From Henckelia pumila (Eukaryota > Streptophyta > Magnoliopsida > Lamiales > Gesneriaceae), in the NCBI RefSeq assembly GCF_033568475.1, contig NC_133122.1, forward strand, positions 15,008,763 through 15,072,762: 64,000 bases of DNA, written 5' to 3'. Position numbers and translations under genes: made by a program. This document shows, piece after piece, positions 35,375 through 47,500 of the stretch (its first letter is position 1; the number at the start of each line of letters is the position of its first letter). The notes under the pieces were generated by a model, which saw only the letters and a list, made by a program, of their open reading frames with translations, searched no databases and had not been told where the DNA came from.

Positions 35375-36264
35375 ACATCACAATATATTAATATTTTTTA
35401 TTTTTTATGGACAAATATATTGTGAATGGTTGCAGATATTCTAGCAAAATATCGAGATGATTTTTAATTTCTTGTTATATTAATTTGTTGGATGTTATAT
35501 TAATTTCTTTATTAGAGTTTGCATCTTCAAGAATTTTAATTATTATAGATCGTACATGTTTTTCAATTAATAATGATTTAATTTGTTAATTATTTTATAT
35601 TTTTTATTTTGCTCAGGTTTAATGAGATGGTCCAACTAAACGGCACAATTTAATCATCTGATGAATAAAAATAAATTTTTTAATATTTTTGGAGATTCTT
35701 TTAAAATTTTAATTTTAATTTATATATATATGAGGTTTTTTTTTATAGTTTCTAATAATGGAATTCATAAAATTCTCATCATATTTACTATAAGGATTTA
35801 TTTTTTTTAAAAAAATAATATTTGCATTGTTTAAAAGTTTTAATTTCCAGAATTTTTAAATATATATATATTCTGTACATTTATGCAAATTTTGTATTTT
35901 TATTTTAATTAAAAATCGTAAATAAATTTTCAAGAATTAATTATAGAATTCTTCTATGTTGTCTTGAAGAATTAAAATGGCGGAATTAATTCTACAACAG
36001 GTTTTAAAAATATTTTGATGTGGACAATAGTGGCTTTGTTAATTAAAAGAATTAATTAAGTGTTATATAAGTTAAGGATATTGTTGTCATTTTATTTAAA
36101 ATTAAGCTTAAAAGCATTTTTTCTCCAAACACTTAAACTTTAGCTTGTATTAACTTTTAACTTTTGTTTTCAAACACTATCTACTTTTGCTTATCACCCA
36201 CTTCTTTATAATCTCTAAAAGAATCACTTTTAAATAAGTAGAAGCTCCACCAAACACTCCCATA

Positions 36265-38968
36265 ATATGGTGGAGATGTATATGCAAATTCCATTGTACA
36301 ATCCTTCGTATATAAAAAACAATAACCGTTTGATTACATATTGCTCATAACGAAAGAATAAAATCGATCGTTATTCTACTAAAAATTTCACGCTCTTGAA
36401 CATACATACATAATAAAATTGAAATTTGGTTTATTTTGCTGAACCGAAATTGATTATTGGCTCAGTGTCTACATCGATGGGCCAATATTATTATCAGTTT
36501 TCTTGCTGGACTAGAATTGGGTCCAAAGCTTGTGGACTATACTGAAAAGTGTAAACGGTTGGGCCCTGAAGTTGAATTTACTTGTATAAAAATAAAACGT
36601 GTTAAAAAGGCAATCAAACAACTAAACAAAGCCTAATGTTTTTATAATTTCATAATATTGACAATGTCAATAGAAACAGATTCCTTGAGACATTTGGTGG
36701 GATCCATAAAAGAGATTGCACAGTTGTCAGATGTGAAATTGAAGACAAATTTTCAAAGACATGACTTATTAGTTTAAGCTCTTTAGGTCTTAAATCTATT
36801 CAATAAACTCCAGCAGCTACATCAAACCATTGTCTATTAATTTGCAAATATATTTTGAACACACATAATATACACTAAGACACCGCTTGATTTATTGATG
36901 AAATGATAAAAACAAAATGACACATACTATAAGTATAATAAATCAATATAATTACATAAGATAATGATGTACGACATAATCTTTTATAAAACTTGATTCA
37001 AACATTTGATAAAACAAGGATTGATAATCAATCTGAGACGGAGTCAACGGTGGGTCAGTGATTACACTCACCACCCCTCAACTTTATTTTATTGTAGTAT
37101 TATATCCTCCAAACATGGGCAAAGCCGGCTAAGAGTTGTATATATGTATAAATATAGGCCCAAAACATTATATATATTAGTAATCAACACAAGCTAAAAT
37201 TGCATAAATAGTTTATATTATATCTAAAAATAATGAACATTGTTTTATATTTTTAAATTAAAAAATAAATTTGAAAGATGGTAGTTATAAGTAGTGATGG
37301 ACATTTTTGTTCATCCAGTAATTTGACTAAAGTGGTTATTCTAAGGGGTTCATGCATTATTATATTGTGTGTGTATATATATATATATATACTAGAAAAT
37401 TTAATGCAATTTGTGCACAAAATTAAATTTTTGCGTGAACTTTATTAAGGTTGAAGTATCTTTGAATTTAATGTAATTTGATGTTTTGGTATGTCACTAA
37501 CATGATCTTACTTAATATAGTGTGTGTGTATATATATTATGTATAATTTTTAGATTCAAAATTTTAATTTTTATTTATATGCTATTATTTGCATGCTTAG
37601 CTGTTCACACTAAACCCAAAAAAATACTAATTATTTTTTTTTATAAATTTTTAGACCCAAATTTTAGATTCAAATTTTTACCTCATCTACACAGTTTGTA
37701 CAATGTATTTTTTTCACGAGTCACGAGTGTCATGCATTTTGAATGTTGATTAACAACCATTACAATTCATATTACTTGTTTCATATTTCAATTTTTTTAC
37801 AAAACCCACAATTTCACCAAATTTTAGGACTACTTTTTTCTTTCAATTTTTATCAATTATTAAATTGTTTTTAGATCGTGTCTTTTTTGCAATCAAGAGT
37901 GAAAATAATTCATGCTTATTTTTCGAATGTAGAGTTTATATTTTCTATTAAATATATTTTTGATTACGGATTTATGTACGCAATGTTCTTTGTCATTTTT
38001 TCTGTCTTTTTTTCATCAAATAAATTTGCTTCTGACCGTATAATTTGTGTTCGAACTTTAGACACATTATTTTTGGTTGTCGATTAAAATGCTTTTTTTT
38101 TTTGCGTTATAATTATAATATATTTTTGCCTACACTCAACCAAAATCATAGCTCCATCCCTGCCTTCAAATATACAAAAATAGTTGATTTTCTAAATGAT
38201 TTTTCGACGCCGCACTCTCGTCCTATAAAAAATTATTTTTGTCCCTCTTAATTGAATTTTCTGACTCATTCCCTGAATTCAATCAATCATCCATCGCAAT
38301 AATTTTTGTTGTTAGAATTTTCCTGATAACGAGTAGGATCAATTTCGACTTTGAATTAATTCTAACAAACTAGCTTCAAATTCTGGGAGGTCTAGATTAT
38401 TTTTTTAAAAAAAACAAGTATCAAATTTTCAAAAAATAAAATGAAATAAGAAGATAAGAACTAATAAAGTGAAAAAAAAAAAATCATATATATATTTAAA
38501 AAGAAAAAAACAATATAACATAGTGGCCTTGTTGAAGAAAGTGTAAATGTTAAGGCTTGGCAATGAAGTAAGTTTGAAACTTTCTGAGTCGCCAATCAAA
38601 GAATAAAGTGGAGGAATTGTGAAGTCCCCACAAAACTAATAATTCGCCATGTGAGACAGCTCAGTTCTCATTCATATATTATAATGTGATTAATAATAAT
38701 AGTTAAACATGTAGTAATAATAATTTTAAAAAATGGTTAAAAGGAAACACATTGAACTAAAACATTTAATATTGAATATATAGAGTAATAATTAGTTGAA
38801 AGCAAAATGAGCGTGTACCAATAATTGAGAATGATATGTTGATTTAATTTTTGGATTGGACATGGCAACTTACGTGAAAAACCATGTACATCTACCATTT
38901 TTGTGTCATCTTCATATATACCATTTATAATTAAAAACGACTCACTATCTTAATCTTAATTATATACG
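36265..38968. other. AT-rich intergenic DNA
   Basis: No gene, TIR or LTR recognised. Contains (TA)n near 37370-37391 and 37523-37537 and many T runs. Short open frames (37006-37197, 37522-37749, 37878-38251) are of low complexity and AT driven. Confidence 0.6.
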
Positions 38969-38973
38969 GATAT

Positions 38974-39650
38974 TGATGTACCTCAATTAAGTGATCTCCT
39001 TGGATGAGCTGAAGAAACTCCTCCAAATAAAATATGAACTGCTTCTGCTGACCTGAAACCACTAACAAGAGTGTTAAAGGGAGGCCGGAAGGTGTTCCGG
39101 CGTATCCCCTCCGACGCTCAAGTCAGATGCTAGGATAGCAAAAATATAGAGAGTAGTGTGTGAATACGAGTCAAGAATTAGGATCCAAATAATGAAAATA
39201 AACCTGATATTTATAGGAGAAAGCTCCGTAATTTTTGCTTACCTCCCTTATTAAGAACCCGAGAATCACGGGATTACGATCCCGAATATCTAGGCTGAGA
39301 TCTCGCCCAAATCTTATCTCAAACACTGATCCTAACATCCTAGTTGGTTCATCGAGGTTGCCGAACAAATTCACCCAACTAACTCCTTATTGTCATCAGG
39401 GCTGAGCTGAGCTCCCAGATACCTGAGCTGAGCTCCCGAGACCGAGCTCCCGACCCGAGCTGGCAATTATAGTGGTGGAGCTTGGCCGAGCTCCCGAGCT
39501 CCCGACCAGAGCTGGCAATTAAGGTGGTGGAGCTTGGCCGATCTCCCGAGTTCCCGAGCTGAGATCCTGAACTCTCTCTGATAAATTAGGGATGTTCCTT
39601 TTACCTTAGGGTCATCTATGAGCTGAGGTGATTTTCTCCTGGGGGTATCA
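38974..39650 (-). repeat. Tat-type 3' LTR (677 bp)
   Basis: TG...CA bounded. Shares nearly all its sequence with 49738-50428, including the GAGCTCCCGA-rich region at 39400-39560 that is one unit shorter here. Confidence 0.95.
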
Positions 39651-39668
39651 CAAGTCCCCCCCTTAAAA
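39651..39668 (-). promoter_or_regulatory. Polypurine tract of the Tat-type element
   Basis: The minus strand TTTTAAGGGGGGGACTTG lies directly next to the 3' LTR; the G7 run is a typical plus-strand primer. Confidence 0.8.
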
Positions 39669-39875
39669 GTTGAACTGAGGTCAAAGACTCGAAGTTCGTT
39701 ATTTTTGTTCTGAGGTGTCCCTAAGAAAATGCCGAGCTGAGCTATCCAACCAAGCCCAGCTGTCATTCTGACAAGATGTACTTTGTTTCACCCCTCCAAC
39801 GGTAACTTTTTGAATTCAACTTGATCTGAGCCATCTACCTGTCCTAAAATCAACGGCCTGGATTAATCCGACCTT

Positions 39876-40025
39876 TCTATAAATAGGCCTCACCGTAAAA
39901 ATTTCATTTTCACTTTCTCTGCTCTTTGCTTTCGCGAATTTTCTCTCAAATTCCTTTTTCCCGAGCTCCTTTGCTCTCCTTCTTTTCCTACGCATTCGAG
40001 CTTCCTAAGTAAGTAAACCTTTCTT
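39876..40025 (+). promoter_or_regulatory. TATA promoter and 5' UTR of the antisense gene
   Basis: TCTATAAATAGG at 39876-39887 on the plus strand is a strong plant TATA box. A pyrimidine-rich leader and the ATG at 40026 follow about 140 bases later. It lies in internal DNA, outside the LTR, so the antisense gene appears to have its own promoter, convergent with the element's LTR promoter at the other end. Confidence 0.6.
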
Positions 40026-42083
40026 ATGGCCACTTCCTCCCGAGCTCACTTTGGGAGCTCAGATGAGGTATTCCGCGAGGTGGATCAATTTGACTCCTTC
40101 GCCCTTACCTCCGCAGGAGAGCCCTCGGGCCGGGACCCTGCTCACGCTTCACCCTTTCCTCAGGAAGATGACCTGGGCCACGACCCAGGAGTCCCCTCGG
40201 TATCGTGGTTTGAGCAATACTCATCCGAGCTAGATGCTTCGGATGAGGACAAAATAAGAGCTCTCTCTCACGCCCCGGAGGGTTACGAGTTCATCATTCC
40301 TGACCCTGAGGACCGAGCTGACCATCCTCCAGAGGGGTTTTACACTTTTTATTTAGATCAGCTGGAGGCCGGTCTTAGGTTTCCTCTCCCCCTCCTCTTT
40401 CAGCAGCTCAGCCGATACTATGAACTCCACTTAGGACAGTTCACTCCAAATTCCTTCCGAACCCTGTGCAGCTTTGTAGTTCTTTTTAGAACCTTAGGTT
40501 TTGAAGTAAATTGTTTTACTATTTGTAACTTCTTGCTCCCCAAACGTTCTGAGGAAGGCCCCTTCTACTTTTCTTGCCGACCTAACTGTAAATTCTTCAA
40601 GGGTTCTCCTAGTTCGAACAAGAACTGGAAGAACTCCTTATTTTTCGTTCACCCCACCGATGCTTGGGACATATGCTCCACTTGGAGAGAAGTCCTCCCT
40701 CTTTTGCCTGTTCCTACTCCGGGCTTTCGACAGGGGAAGCTATTCACAGGAGCTCAGAGGGCTATAGGAGGTAGGTGCTTTAATGTAGCTGCCCTGATGG
40801 CAGAGGATCTGCTCTGCCACCACGGGCTCAGTTCGGCCGACGTTTCTGTTCGAGGAAACTTAGGTATAGCCCTCCCCTTCTCTGGCCTCCAAAATCCCCC
40901 CTTCTTTTTTTTTTTTTTTTTTTTTGTCTGACCCCATTTTTTGATTACTCAGAAAAAAGAGTTATGGACGCTGCCATGAAGAGGATGGTGGAGAAGCAAA
41001 AGGCCTCCGCTAACTCAGAGGCCAAGGTTGAGAAGAGCTCAGCTAAGCCCAAAGCTCCCTCCCCCCGTGCTGCTGCTACTTCCGAACCCCCCACTGCTGC
41101 TTCTAAGGGTTCTAAGAGACGTGCCCTATCCAGCCCTTCCCCCGAGGTAGTGGAGTTAGACTCAGGAAAGTCTTCTATTCCTGAGGTAGCTCCCCTCCGT
41201 CAATTCAGGGTGGACAGGTCCCACACTCCTGTGGTCCGATGCCGAGCCAATTTCTTTGAGGTGTATCACGATGCATTGCGCATTGTGGGGGTCGGGCCTA
41301 CCCCTACTGCCGGGTCAGTCCTTCGGGACATGATCTCCCAGGCTGATGCTGACTATGTGAAGAGTCTTGGATGGGCTGAGCTGATGCAACGTTCCAACAC
41401 TGCTTCCGCTGAGGTGACTTTAATTTCAGCATTATGTTATATTTTTCATGTATGTTTCTGGTTTGCTTACTCTTATCCTTTTTTAGGCTGCCGTTCTTAA
41501 TGCTGAGATGTCCCTCCGAGCTTCCTTGGCCCGAAAGCAACTTTCGAAGGACACCCGGGGTTATGAAACCCATATTGCTGAGCTTAACCAATTGGCTGAG
41601 GAAGCTAAACTTGCTCATGCAAGAGAGGTGGCCAATCTCCAAGCCCAAATGGAGGAGATACGGATGGGCTATCAAGCGGAGAGGCTGAAGTGGCAAAATG
41701 ACCTCCGGATTTCCGAGGTACAGAAGGAGGCCTTACATGGAGACCTCAAAGACTCTCAAGATCAGCTTGCTGGAGCCCTTCAAGAGCTGGAAGAATCTCG
41801 AGCTGAGCTGCTCAAAGGGGCTGAGGGCTTCAAGAGTTCCTTCCTGAAGTCCGACGAATTTATGGATGAAGTGGCTGCCCAAGCTTACGGCTACCTATCC
41901 AAAGGGTTCGAAGGTTGTACCCAGCAGTTCAGGGCAGCAGGTTATCCTCCTGAAGGGACCCCTGTAGACTTCTTGGATCTGAACGGGTTTGCCCTTTCAA
42001 TCACCTCAGGAGAGGCAGCCCAGGAGGGCGAGGAAGAGGCCGAAGCCGAGGAAGGCAAGGGTGAAGGGGAGGACGCAAATTAA
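40026..42083 (+). CDS. Antisense gene of the Tat-type element (putative gypsy-type transposon protein), three exons
   Basis: Exons 40026-40863, 40953-41413 and 41487-42083 join across two GT-AG introns into 632 codons with no stop; the first intron contains a long T run. The N-terminal half holds a conserved block (GFYTFYLDQLEAGLRFPLP, then LCSFVVLFRTLG and WKNSLFFVHP) like the plant 'putative gypsy type transposon' family (Pfam PF04195, from memory). A Ser/Ala/Lys-rich linker follows, then a long coiled coil (ETHIAELNQLAEEAKLAH to LQELEESRAELLKG) and an acidic tail. Tat elements such as Grande and RIRE2 are known to carry such an opposite-strand ORF; its role is not established. An open spliced frame over 1.9 kb suggests constraint or recent origin. 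Confidence 0.85.
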
Positions 42084-42839
42084 ATTTTGTAATGGTTGAT
42101 GTAAACACTTAGAAGTATTGGCATACAATGCAAGCTCAGTTCTGTTATTATTCTTTTATGTTATCATTAATTGAACTGTGATTATTAATGCCCTAGGATG
42201 AGCTGAGCCGAGCTCCCGGAAGAGAGGTAAAATAAGCACTTAAAAATAAACCAAAACCCGAAGGTGAGCTAAGCTCAGCTCCCTTAAGGGAGGCAAAATT
42301 TACCCTTAAAAATAAACTAACACTCAAAGGTGAGCTGAGCTGAGCTTTAGATGGCCGAGCTGAGCTCCCAAACTCTTGAGCTGAGCTCCCGAGCCGAGCT
42401 ATCAAATACGCCGGGGAACCTTAGCCGTGCTCCCGAGCTCCCACGTCCGAGCTCCCGACCTGACCTGTTTTATGTGACCCGAGAGCTTGAATGGGTCCCG
42501 ACCTGCCCTGGATTATGTCGCCCGAGAACTTGACTGAGTTCCCGACCTGACATGACTTATGTCGCCCGAACGCCTGAATGAGTTCCCGACCTAACCTGAA
42601 TTGTTCTAAGTTTACCTTGATAAGCTTTGTTTAAACAGGCACTGTATTGGTATGATAGTATTACAGGTGCTTAAGCTGATGGTGTTTGGTTGAACCGAGC
42701 CGAGCTCCCTTAGAGGAGGTAAGATTAATTCTTCAAAATAGGCTCACCCGAAGGTAAGCTGAGCTGAGCTCCATGAAGGGAAATAACATTAGAATTTTTT
42801 TTTTATTATATTTTTTTTTTAATTTTTTATTTTAAAAAA
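42084..42839. other. Non-coding region with GAGCTGAGCTCCCGAG-type words
   Basis: Downstream of the antisense gene. Rich in degenerate copies of the words GAGCTGAGCTCCC and CCCGACCTGACCTG, also found in the LTRs, and an AT run at 42790-42840. No frame of interest. Confidence 0.7.
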
Positions 42840-43262
42840 AATAAACTAACACCCAAAAATGTCGAGCTAAGCTGAGCTCCCCGGAGAGAGCACAGTACGG
42901 ATTTAAAAATAAACTAACATTCGGAGGCGCTGAACAGAGCTGAGCTTCTTAAGGGGAGCAAAATACTTGTTTAAAAATAAACTAACACCCGGAGGCGTTG
43001 AACAGAGCTGAGCTCCCTAAGAGGAGCAAAGTACTTGTTTTAAAATAAACTAACACCCGGAGGCGTTGAACAGAGCTGAGCTCCCTAAGGGGAGCAAAGT
43101 ACTTGTTTTAAAAATAAACTAACACCCGGAGGCGTTGAACAGAGCTGAGCTCCCTAAGGGGAGCAAAGTACTTGTTTTTAAAATAAACCAACACCCGGAG
43201 GCGTTGAACAGAGCTGAGCTCCCTAAGGGGAGCAAAATACTTGTTTTAAAATAAACTAACTA
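42840..43262. repeat. Tandem array, about 68-bp unit, 5-6 copies
   Basis: Copies are marked by GGCGTTGAACAGAGCTGAGC at 42994, 43062, 43131 and 43200 (spacing 68-69), with a diverged copy at 42926. Each unit contains AAATAAACTAACACCCGGAG and GGAGCAAAGTACTTG. Copies 2-5 are nearly identical, suggesting recent expansion. Confidence 0.9.
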
Positions 43263-43590
43263 CCCGGAAGCCGAGCTGAGCTGCCGGAGCCGAGCTGAGC
43301 CTCTGGGACCAAACTTCCGACCTGACCTAAAATGTGTTCTCAGATTGCCTAAATGGACTCCCGAGCTCCCGAGCTCCCCAGCCAATATTCCTGGACCGCC
43401 AGCTCATCTACATGAGACCACTATGAAGTGACCCTTCATAATTATCAAGCGCGTGTTTAATTAACTTGCTAACACCATTTGTACTTGAGTATCTAAAATG
43501 AGCTAAGGGCTGAAATCAAAGTACCGTAACTGAACTGAGCCCGAAAATCAGGGTCGAGGTGACTAGACTAAGGTAGAGGGCTGAACCAAA

Positions 43591-44485
43591 GTCAGGGGCC
43601 TAAGAGGCGTGACTAAGGTGATGAGTTGAACCCAAGTCAGGGGCCTAAGAGGCGCGACTTAGGTGATGAGCGGAACCCAAGTCAGGGGCCTAAGAGGTGT
43701 GACTAAGATGATGAGCCGAACCCAAGTCAGGGGCCTAAGAGGCGTAACTAAGGTGATGAGCTGAACCAAAGTCAGGGGCTCAAGGAGCGTGACTAAGGTG
43801 ATGAGCTGAACCCAAGTCAGGGGCCTAAGAGGCGTGACTAAGGTGATGAGCTGAACCAAAAACAGGGGCCTAAGAGGTGTGACTAAGGTGATGAGCCGAA
43901 CCCAAGTCAGGGGCCTAAGAGGCGTGACTAAGGTGATGAGCTGAACCAAAGTCAGGGGCTCAAGGAGCGTGACTAAGGTGATGAGCTGAACCCAAGTCAG
44001 GGGCCTAAGAGGCGTGACTAAGGTGATGAGCTGAACCAAAGCCAGGGGCCTAAGAGGCGTGACTAAGGTGATGAGCTGAACCCAAGTCAGGGGCCTAAGA
44101 GGCGTGACTAAGGTGATGAGCCGAACCCAAGTCAGGGGCCTAAGAGGCGTGACTAAGGTGATGAGCTGAACCCAAGTCAGGGGCCTAAGAGGCGTGACTA
44201 AGGTGATGAGCTGAACCAAAGTCAGGGGCTCAAGGAGCGTGATTAAGGTGATGAGCTGAACTCAAGTCAGGGGCCTAAGAGGCGTGACTAAGGTGATGAG
44301 CTGAACCAAAGTCAGGGGCTCAAGGAGCGTGACTAAGGTGATGAGCTGAACCCAAGTCAGGGGCCTAAGAGGCGTGACTAAGGTGATGAGCTGAACCAAA
44401 GTCAGGGGCTCAAGGAGCGTGACTAAGGTGATGAGCTGAACCCAAGTCAGGGGCCTAAGAGGCGTGACTAAGGTGATGAGCTGAA
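43591..44485. repeat. Tandem array, 45-bp unit, about 20 copies, partly dimeric
   Basis: The unit contains GGGGCCTAAGAGGCGTGACT followed by AAGGTGATGAGCTGAACC. A second variant has GGGGCTCAAGGAGCGTGACT, and the two often alternate, giving a 90-bp higher-order unit. As 45 is divisible by three, long artificial frames with a 15-residue repeat appear on the minus strand; they are not genes. Such arrays between pol and 3' LTR are a known trait of Tat elements and can seed satellite DNA. Confidence 0.95.
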
Positions 44486-44588
44486 GCACATTTACATCAA
44501 TATTTCTGAAAAAAATAACTGCTTATAGATAAACGTAGAAGGTAGCTTGCATAAATTATAACTTAAAGGAAAATTGAACTTGCAACAT

Positions 44589-47500
44589 TTAAGAATAATA
44601 TTTGCGTAAATTGTAAGCGCTCCAAGGTCTCTTCAACATCTTTCCTTTTGAATCCTCCAAGTAGTAAGCATTCGAACTGAGTCTCATCACCACCTTGTAT
44701 GGTCCTTCCCATTTAGGGTCGAGCTTCCCTACAGCCACCTCCTGAACTTTTCTCAGCACCAAATCTCCTACCTGAAAACCCTTCCTGCGCACCCGACGAT
44801 TATAGGACCGAGCTATCCTGTTCTTGTATGCCTCCATCCTGATAGCAGCAGCTTCTCTCTTTTCACCCAAAAAGTCTAAGTCTTCCATCCTCCTCTTTCC
44901 ATTTTCCTCATCATAGAAAATGATCCGAGCCGACTCCTCTCCAATTTCTGCTGGAAGGACGGCCTCGTTTCCGTACACCATACTAAATGGAGTCTCTCCA
45001 GTCCCAATTCTTGGCGTGGTACGATATGACCATAACACACTAGGGAGCTCTTCCACCCAATTTCCCTGGGCTTGGCCCAAACGCGTCTTCAAGCTTTGCA
45101 CCAAAGACCTATTAGTCACCTCCACCTGACCATTACTCTGAGGATAATGGACAGATGTGAAGTGTTGCTGAATTTTCATTTCTTTACACCAAGCTTGTAC
45201 TCGAGCCCCTTGAAACTGCCTCCCATTATCAGATATGAGCTTACGTGGTACTCCAAATCTGCACACAATATTCTTCCACAGAAATTTCAAGACGTCCCCT
45301 TCAGTGATTCGAGCTAAAGCCTCTGCCTCAACCCATTTAGAGAAGTAATCAATAGCAACCAGCAAGAATTTCTTTTGAGCTGGGGCTGGAGGGAAAGGAC
45401 CCACAATATCAATTCCCCATTGATCGAAAGGACATGCTGCTACTATCCCTTTCATTAACGCTGCTGGTTGGTGTTGAAGTCTACTATGTCTTTGACAACT
45501 ATCACAAGAAGTCACCAAAGTTATGGCATCTTTCAGAATAGTGGGCCAAAAATATCCCGCCAGGAGAACCTTACGGGCTAGAGAATAAGACCCTAAATGA
45601 TTACCACAACACCCCTCGTGTATCTCCTTTAGGACATAATGAGCTTCCTTGGGGCCTAAACACTTGAGAAAAGGTCCGGCAAATGACCTCTTATAAAGAA
45701 CTCCCTCCATCATCACAAAGCGGAGACTCTTTTGTTTCAACCGATATGTCTTCTTCGGATCCTTTGGTAACTCACCCTTCTCCATGTAATCCAAGAGCTC
45801 CCTTCTCCAGTCACTCTCTTCCTGAGCTAATGGTGCGAGCTCAGTAGAGGGTGTCAATTCCACTTGCACGACAACTTCCCTGGTCTTCCAGTTATGAAGT
45901 GAGCTAGCCATCCTGGCGAGATAATCTGCTTTTTCATTGCCCTCCCTCGGAATTTGTTCAAACAATACCTCATCAAAGAAACCCTTAGCTTCCTCTATCG
46001 CCCTCATATATTCCTTCAGCTTTTCATTTTTGACTTCATACGTTCCATTCACCTGCTGGGCTACTAACTGTGAATCAGAGTAGAGGTGCACCCGAGCTGC
46101 CCCAGCTTGCTTAGCTGCTCGGAGACCAATCAACACAACCTCATACTCTGCTTCGTTATTAGAAGCTCGAAAATCCAACCTAACTGCCAATTTGATCTCA
46201 TCTCCACGAGGGGAGATCAAAAACACCCCCACCCCACATCCTTCACTATTAGAAGAGCCGTCAACGTATACCTTCCACAAATCCTCTGCTTCCATATGTC
46301 TCGTTTCGGCAAGGAAATCAGCTAACGCCTGGGCCTTAACGGCCGTCCTTGGTTCATACTGGATATCATACTCACTAAGCTCCGTAGTCCACTTTACCAA
46401 CCTTCCCGAAATATCAACTCGAGTTAATATCCTCCCAATATGGTTGTTGGTTAGAACCATAATAGGATGTGATAGAAAGTAAGGTCTGAGCTTCCTTGCT
46501 GTCATAACCAAGGCTAATGCTAACTTTTCCACCTCTGAATACCGAAGTTCTACACCCTTAAGGGCATGTGAGAAGAAATAGATAGGGTGTTGAGCTGTTC
46601 TCTCCTGCCTAATAAGTACTGAGCTAACGGCCCCTTCCAAAGCTGATAAGTAGATGTACAATGGTTCACCAGGAATTGCCTTAGCCAACACAGGGAGTTC
46701 AACTAAGTAGCTCTTTAAATCATCGAATGCCTTCCCGCATTCATCATCCCATTCAAACTTCTTGGATCTGCGAAGCACCTTGAAGAAAGGTAAGCTTCTA
46801 TGGGCTGATCTTGATATAAATCGAGACAGGGCTGCAATCCTTCCTGCCAACCTTTGAACTTCTTGCAAGTTACGGGGAGCAGACATGGATCGAATAGCCT
46901 GCACCTTCTCAGGATTGGCCTCTATGCCCCTCTCAGTAACCATATACCCCAAAAACTTACCTCCCCTGACTCCGAATACACACTTCTCCGGATTAAGCTT
47001 CACCCGATAAGCCCTCAAAGTCGAGAAAGTCTCCTCAAGGTCGGTCAGCAACCCCACATCATCCTGAGACTTTACCAAAATATCATCTACATAAACTTCC
47101 ACATTTCTGCCAATTTGGGAAGCAAACACTCTGTCCATGAGTCTTTGATAAGTGGCCCCTGCATTCTTCAAACCAAAAGGCATCATTCTGTAACAAAAAG
47201 TTCCATGAGAGGTGGTGAAACTTACTTTGTCCTAATCTTCCTCCACTAGAGGAATTTGATGATACCCCTGATATGCATCCATGAAGCATAAGTACTGATG
47301 ACCTGCCGTTGAATCAATCAATTGGTCAATTCGAGGCAGTGGATAGCAATCCTTCGGGCACGCCTTATTTAAGTCCCTGAAATCAACACACATTCTCCAC
47401 TTGCCTGAACTCTTAGGGACAAGGACCACATTGGATAACCAGGTAGGGAATTGCACTTCCCTAATGTGTCCTGCCTTAAGAAGTTCCTCTACCTCTTTTT

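Larger units (their letters stand above)
30983..36261 (+). mobile_element. PIF/Harbinger DNA transposon, nearly intact
   Basis: The terminal inverted repeats GGGAGTGTTTGGTGGAGCTT match for at least 20 bases at both ends, with a 3-bp flanking repeat ATA (30980-30982 and 36262-36264). PIF/Harbinger elements make 3-bp duplications, usually TTA/TAA. Both expected genes are present in the same orientation: a Myb/SANT-type protein (32379-33584) and a DDE transposase (33887-35374). The non-coding ends 30983-32378 and 35375-36261 are AT rich and contain subterminal AAAGC/GCTTTT words. Splice sites and a complete transposase frame suggest the element could still be active or was so recently. Confidence 0.9.

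Noticed and set aside
40964-41500. Separate gene starting at the second methionine of the antisense locus
   Set aside because: The three-exon model joins it to the upstream exon in frame with canonical splice sites, so it is better read as an internal exon.
43591-44485. CRISPR-like regular repeat
   Set aside because: Units are directly adjacent without unique spacers and lie within a plant retrotransposon.
43659-44489. Long minus-strand frames with 15-residue repeats
   Set aside because: They are products of the 45-bp tandem array; the composition is a pure repeat and the plus strand shows no gene signals.
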